Positions 59,044 to 64,000 of a DNA stretch of 64,000 nt are shown here, piece after piece. The notes beneath the pieces were generated by a model that made no database searches, was not told where the DNA came from, and saw only the letters and a program-made list of their open reading frames with translations. Source of the DNA: Acanthaster planci (taxonomy: Eukaryota > Echinodermata > Asteroidea > Valvatida > Acanthasteridae); assembly GCF_001949145.1 (NCBI RefSeq), contig NW_019091364.1, positions 3,336,027-3,400,026 on the forward strand, given 5' to 3'. The position numbers and the translations under genes were made by a program. The stretch's first letter is position 1, and each line of letters starts with the position of its first letter.

Positions 59044-62000
59044 ATGCCAACTTCGGGTGAAGCTCGAATTCGTCCAACATCAACTTACAATCTCAGGTTT
59101 GTATAATTTAGCTACACTGCCACTTTTTGAAGGGTGATTATGCAGCCATTGCATGCAGGTTCCTTGATCAGTGATGATCATGTTCATGTCCTACTCCTGA
59201 GCCTAGCTGTATTACTATCATGACATCATGACTATAGCCGAAGGCCCTAACGTTACTTTTTGGATCAGATGATGGGTGTCAGAGTCAAACGCTACACATG
59301 TAGTATAACCGTGTCCAGTATCCGGACGTGCAGACAGTGCAGACTGCATACAATTAAGACACCTCTGTAATGACATGTCCGAATGTTCAAGACATGAAAG
59401 AGGTGATTCTTAGACAGAGTTAAGCACTACCCCCAGACATGCCAGCATTGCCCAAAAAGGGGTCCGATGTCAGAGTGGCAGATGATGAGCCTCACCAAAT
59501 CATGCACAGACATTACAGATCTGGCATTTCACACACACGTACACAAACAGGAACAGTCCATGGTCCCTGGTGCCTCGAAAACTTGCTTTCGTGGAAAGGT
59601 TTTTGTCCAGAAATATCCGGTAATTATCCAGCCAGCCTACGTACATTGTAGACCTACATGTAGGTCTATGATACTTAACCTAACAATTTTGGTCAGTCGA
59701 ATGCTGGTATAACAAGCTTTTTTGGTGGTAAGTCATGTCAGTAGTAGTTTAGCCGGTTCTACAAACATTTGCCGGTTCGGTAAACCACACAGTGGTTACC
59801 CCCAGAACTGTGGGGTGGGACATCTGTCTGGGTTGAGTCAAGTCCCACAGTTCTGGGTATGCAAGGTACATGTACACTGTAGGTCTTGTTTCTCCAACAC
59901 AGGATGTGCGTCACACACACACTGAAAGCAGGTATTGCAACATACATGTATCTAAAACTCGTTTGCGGAACTGGTAGAAAATCTTGCAGTCACTTTTGTG
60001 TCCAAAACATACATTTGAAACTACACAGAGCTCATATTTTCACGGTGAGATAACTGGCAATTTCCGATAGCAGAAGGAGTATTGGCTTGAAAAAAGTCAC
60101 CGCGATGATCGTTTAAGGAGATCTTCCCTCTTATGGCTCTACTGGTAAATCTTCACATTAGCTAGGTTAATAAAACAGTCTCCAGTTTCTGGTCAGGGGC
60201 TGGCTCCAAAAGTGGTGCAGCAACACAACTATTTTTTTTTTTGGTTCTCACTTTTTTTTCTATACGTATTACGCGGGATGTCCATCCTGACTGCATACGT
60301 ACATGTACATACCGCCACTACCAACACTGAAATACATGTAGAGTGGCCCCCTCACATTTGCAGCTTGTATACACATGATATAAGACCACCTCGTCTGGTT
60401 CCCAGATATGTATACAGGAATAACTTCATCTGTAAAAGAATGCCTGACTAAATGCATAGGGACTCCTTTACTATACATATTACTCAACCGTACCCCATCT
60501 AAAACATGTTAAAATCATGCACTAGCAGGATTCCAGTCAATTAAGCAAGTTTTGCAACTTTTGGCCATAAAAAATAATTTTTTTTTTGCTGACACACAGG
60601 TCTATATACATGTACTTAGGTGACACGCATGCCGACCAGAAACTGGAGACTTTTTTGTTGCCTTATTCATTTTTTGTACATAAGAGACTTATATTTAAAC
60701 TGTATCGTAGAAATTATTTGGGGGATGTTGTGATTTAGGGATTGTTAAAAACAAGATTCCATACAGTTGGTCAGCTCATCAGCCTAACGCATGTCCAATG
60801 TGATGCACACAAAGAACAAGAGAGGGTTGGTTAAAATTCTGGGTTTTTTTTTTTTTGTTTTTTTTTCAAAAAGTAGTCGTTACAGTCTTATGGTCTAAAA
60901 GCAGCTAAGAAAATTTCAATAGGTACATATATGTATATAACTTTACTTTAGTCCAATTAATTCAGTACATGTATGTAATTAGGACACTACAGTTGATTGT
61001 CCAGTTTCGCAATTTAGCCAGTTCTGCAATTTGGAAAATCAGGCTTCATTTTCAGATAAACACAATTGCTGGGGACTCGATTCATACCTCTCTGAAATAG
61101 TTGACTTGAAAATCTTGCAAAAAACAGTTTTGTTTTCAGAACCACCGATGTAAATTAAGAAGGTAGGGGACGATCGTTTTTCACCGATCGCAGTTCACAA
61201 CAGCAGCACGTGTGCGTTCAGCAGGATGTTGCATTTGTCATTCTTTTAAAAGGAGGCTTGGATCCAAAAAACCCACATGCTGTAATAGTTCTTGGCAAAC
61301 CAAACTGAGAAATTGAAAATGAAATTTTAGGATGCATTTTGCTCAGATTTCAGTGTGTCTAAAGTTTCTGTTTAAATGGGTCTGCCCTAGGTCTCGTCCA
61401 CTTCCAAGGGCAAAAAAAGCGACAGCTGGTGTCCGGACAACTTCACGCAGCTTGTCCAAAAACAAGGAAAATGTCAAGCAGCCAGGTGGCAAAGACAAGC
61501 AAAGGTAATGTTCAAAGTCGAATTTATCATTAATTGTGTTACCATGATGGCCGTATTTGCACTGAGCAATCAGTGGTACACTTTGGTTACAAAGACACCA
61601 TTATGAACGACTGGGCATTGTGGAATGCATGTAACTTGTTGCAAACTTCAGGATTGCCAAACTTAAAGCATCCATTCTTAGCTGACACAAAGCTTGATGA
61701 TTGATTTGTTAACCTCACCACATGCTAACATCATTGTTGTATGTAAAATAGTGTTCATATCATGGACAACATGTACGTATGTATTCCTGTGATTATGGGT
61801 TTGCACAGCAATTGTAAATATGCCACACCGTGCATTTACATGTACATGTACAATGTACATAATGTACAAATCGTCACTTCGACAGTCGCATTCCAGTACC
61901 GGTTAAAACAACGCCCGCGGCCAAGGCGACCACCCCGGCAGACAGCAAGGCCAGCCCTGCCTGCAGATCCAAGAGAAGGGTGAGGCCGGTGCCAGACTTC

Positions 62001-63576
62001 GCCAAGCTGCACAAGTCCTGGCAGTCGTCCTTCAACAAGGTTAGACTGGTGAACAGACTCAAGGCTGGTTCATGCTTGTTGCAAAAGGAAACAAGAATGT
62101 AACATCAAATATATTCAATGTATATTATACAAATGTTTGACATATTACATAAAATCATATTCACTTAAGGTAGCTTTTTCATTTGCCTTAAGAATAGGCT
62201 ATTACTTTTGAAATCTGAACATGTATCTATATTCAGCGACACTTTCAACCCTCTTCCCCTGAACCCCCCCACACAAAATATATGTGGAGGTTCATGGTAT
62301 ATTCTTTTAAAGTGTTTCTTTTCGTGCGATTGTTTTGTTTTCAGCTTTGTTTTATGTCTGTTTTGCTTTTCTTCATTTTGTGTTCTGTCTTCATTTGGAG
62401 TGTTTCTGCTTAATTGTTTTAGTTTTTTCTTACATGTACATGTAAATGTACTGTGAACATATTGCAATTCTCTATATTTTGTCTTTGTATTTCCTGTCTA
62501 GGGAAAAGCTTGCAGCAAGAAGCAGTGTACACAGGTACATGTAAAAGCCTTTGCCTTCTTCAACCTCCATCATCATTTCATTCAACTTCCATCATCCAAA
62601 GTGGTACTTTGCCATTGCAAACTGAAAAAGCACCAGAAAATTCAATTTTCAGTCTCAAAAGGTATATGTATTTGTTTCCAATCGAATTCAGTAACTCCCA
62701 ATCAAAGATCTTAAGCTTCACAGAAAGAAGGGTTTTAAATAAGTGCTCGCTTAGTGGACAGAGCTCATGGAATCAGTCTTCTGTTTCCACTTTGAATCTG
62801 TTATTAAAGGTTCCAGGCAAGAAAGTTTTGTTCGACCCACTTTTATGCAACTTTATTCTCTTCTTCAGCTCATGAAAACAATGTGACATCCTTTCAGGGT
62901 TAAGTGTACCGGAAAGGGCCTCTGGACAACAGAAGCATTGTTGCACACACTGCCCATTTTAAATGATTTTTCTGTTCAGATTGTGAACCCAACGTTTACT
63001 CATAATTGAAAATATTGCTGAGAAAGGCTGAGCTCACAAGTACACTGTCATCTACTCAAGCAGCAGTGGAACACTGAAGCAGGGGAATTTTAGAACAAGA
63101 AATAAACATTCCATCAGCTTTCTTGTGTGTGCAAATCATGTATAAACATTGCAGTTTTCTCTGTGGAATGACACCACAGTTTTGCTCATGAATATCGAAA
63201 TTGGATTAGCATACAAACTGAAAAGGTACATGTACCAAAATACATTCAAAAGTAGCGAAGTAAAAACTTGAGCACATAGGCACATTTTCGAGGATAGTTG
63301 TCAAACAAGAAATTGCATTGCATGAAACCCTTAATTCCTGTTGTTTGGTGCCACCCACTTTTATATTCCATTCACAGATCCGGGAGTTTGACCTGACAAA
63401 GCCAGGCACTGTTTTCCATGCCCGGTATCACGATGGCAAGCATGTGTCACCCACCATGGACGAATGGGACGAAGACATCTTCCAGTCGGACGACGAAGCC
63501 TTGCAGAGCATTCTCAATGCCGGCCTGCCTGCTTCTGAATCCCAGCAGCAAGGCAGGCTGACTGTGGCTGGCTATG
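59044..63576 (+). CDS. Basic KEN-box protein, 5' part (five exons, runs off window); possibly Tastin/NuSAP-like
   Basis: Exons: 59044-59096, 61391-61504, 61886-62039, 62502-62534, 63378-63576; all introns are GT-AG and frames join, giving 184 codons so far. The start ATG begins MPTSGEARIRPTSTYNLR. Residues 19-110 are very basic and rich in Ser/Thr/Pro/Lys, with a KEN box at 43-45 (SKNKENVKQ), the usual APC/C degron of mitotic proteins. PDFAKLHKSW (near 92-102) resembles the F-x-x-LH segments of NuSAP-type spindle proteins. The last exon has FDLTKPGTVFHARY and an acidic stretch ending SDDEALQSILNAGL, which weakly recalls the D..AL..IL..EG segment of Tastin (TROAP). The family is therefore a guess; the gene structure is better supported than the name. 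The last exon ends in phase 1 at a GTAGGC donor, so more exons lie beyond 64 kb. Confidence 0.6.
59801..59857. repeat. Inverted repeat with 14-bp perfect arms
   Basis: CCCAGAACTGTGGG (59801-59814) and CCCACAGTTCTGGG (59844-59857) can pair around a 29-base loop. It lies in intron 1 of the KEN-box gene. Nothing ties it to a known structured RNA, so a repeat origin is most likely. Confidence 0.7.
60178..60650. mobile_element. MITE-like element with perfect 17-bp inverted ends (intron 1 of the KEN-box gene)
   Basis: GTCTCCAGTTTCTGGTC (60178-60194) and GACCAGAAACTGGAGAC (60634-60650) are exact inverted copies about 440 bp apart. A-rich and T-rich flanks extend the match imperfectly. The interior has poly-T tracts and ACATGTAC motifs and no gene. 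Confidence 0.6.
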
Positions 63577-64000
63577 GTAGGCGCTAGGTTTAGGGGAACT
63601 TTGTATTATGAAAATGCATGCAGCGTCTATGCAGCAGTAGAATCAGTAGGTGACACTAGGGGCCCATCTGTTTTATACAGATCTTGATCTCGATCAGTGA
63701 TCCCAAAACTAGTTCACTCTATCAGTTAGGTGGGTTCAGGTGTCAGTGAACCAATGTGGGATCACTTATCATGATCTGGATCAGTGTGAAAAAAACAGGC
63801 CCTGGGCTGTTACTGATGTGAGCTCCCGTGCAAAGAGCACAGCACAGTCATGCACTGGTTTGGGTTTGCATGACACCAACTGGTGTGATTTTGTCTGAAT
63901 GTGCTCAAACTGATTGCATCTTGACATGAAAAACTCATGAAGGCAAAGCAAAAGTCCATACATGCCAAGTACATATATATATATATAGTGTTGGATCTGT
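63577..64000. other. Start of intron 5 of the KEN-box gene
   Basis: The sequence following the GTAGGC donor contains no further exon before the window ends. It carries the palindromic element at 63657-63804 and a short (TA) run near 63975. Confidence 0.6.
63657..63804. mobile_element. Palindromic MITE of about 150 bp
   Basis: The left half (GGGGCCCATCTGTTTTATACAG, then GTGATCCCA and GTTCACT) is repeated inverted in the right half (AGTGAAC, TGGGATCAC, AAAACAGGCCC). The halves meet at a short spacer near 63720-63740. The interior is non-coding. It inserted about 80 bp after exon 5 of the KEN-box gene. Confidence 0.65.

Noticed and set aside
62208-62456. Hydrophobic plus-strand open frame resembling membrane segments
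   Set aside because: Arises from a T-rich intronic tract between two exons of the KEN-box gene.

Overview
The window is animal nuclear DNA. It holds long, intron-rich genes with GT-AG introns, metazoan protein families and several families of small dispersed repeats. The motif ACATGTACATGT recurs in introns and intergenic DNA, and a tRNA-derived SINE, hAT-like and TTAA-flanked non-autonomous elements and a LINE 3' relic are present. Together these suggest a marine invertebrate, plausibly a non-vertebrate deuterostome such as an echinoderm. The species cannot be fixed from the sequence alone.

Layout. (1) 1.4-11.3 kb, plus strand: a complete shugoshin gene in nine coding exons (1001 codons), with the N-terminal PP2A/cohesin-protection coiled coil and the C-terminal basic SGO motif. 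(2) 13.7-31.7 kb, minus strand, convergent with shugoshin: a complete Mediator subunit 24 gene (MED24) in 22 coding exons (1025 codons). (3) 35.4-45.4 kb, plus strand: a secreted cholinesterase/carboxylesterase-family (type B) enzyme in nine exons (587 codons). It has a full Ser-Glu-His triad and a C-terminal hydrophobic tail that looks like a GPI-anchor signal. (4) 54.3-55.4 kb, minus strand: an intronless Golgi-type glycosyltransferase of family GT92/DUF23. (5) 59.0 kb to the end, plus strand: the first five exons of a basic, KEN-box protein that runs off the window. It is possibly a mitotic spindle protein of the Tastin/NuSAP kind, but this is not secure.

The exon models were built by hand. 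Every junction keeps the reading frame, and the three complete multi-exon genes each sum to a multiple of three. The remaining DNA is intron and intergenic sequence with many inverted-repeat elements: two copies of a piggyBac-like MITE, a roughly 1.1 kb hAT-like element, several palindromic MITEs of 120-480 bp, two tRNA-SINE insertions, a threefold 72-bp tandem repeat and a LINE remnant. There is one 25-N assembly gap.

The genes do not form a pathway. Shugoshin (chromosome cohesion) and the KEN-box gene (possible spindle role) are both mitotic candidates but lie about 48 kb apart, with unrelated genes between them. I see no bacterial-type system, CRISPR array or operon. The most notable items are the partial tandem duplication of a MED24 exon, a trio of Phe-Asp linear motifs in shugoshin, the cholinesterase-like enzyme with a shortened choline-site loop, and the piggyBac-like MITE pair.
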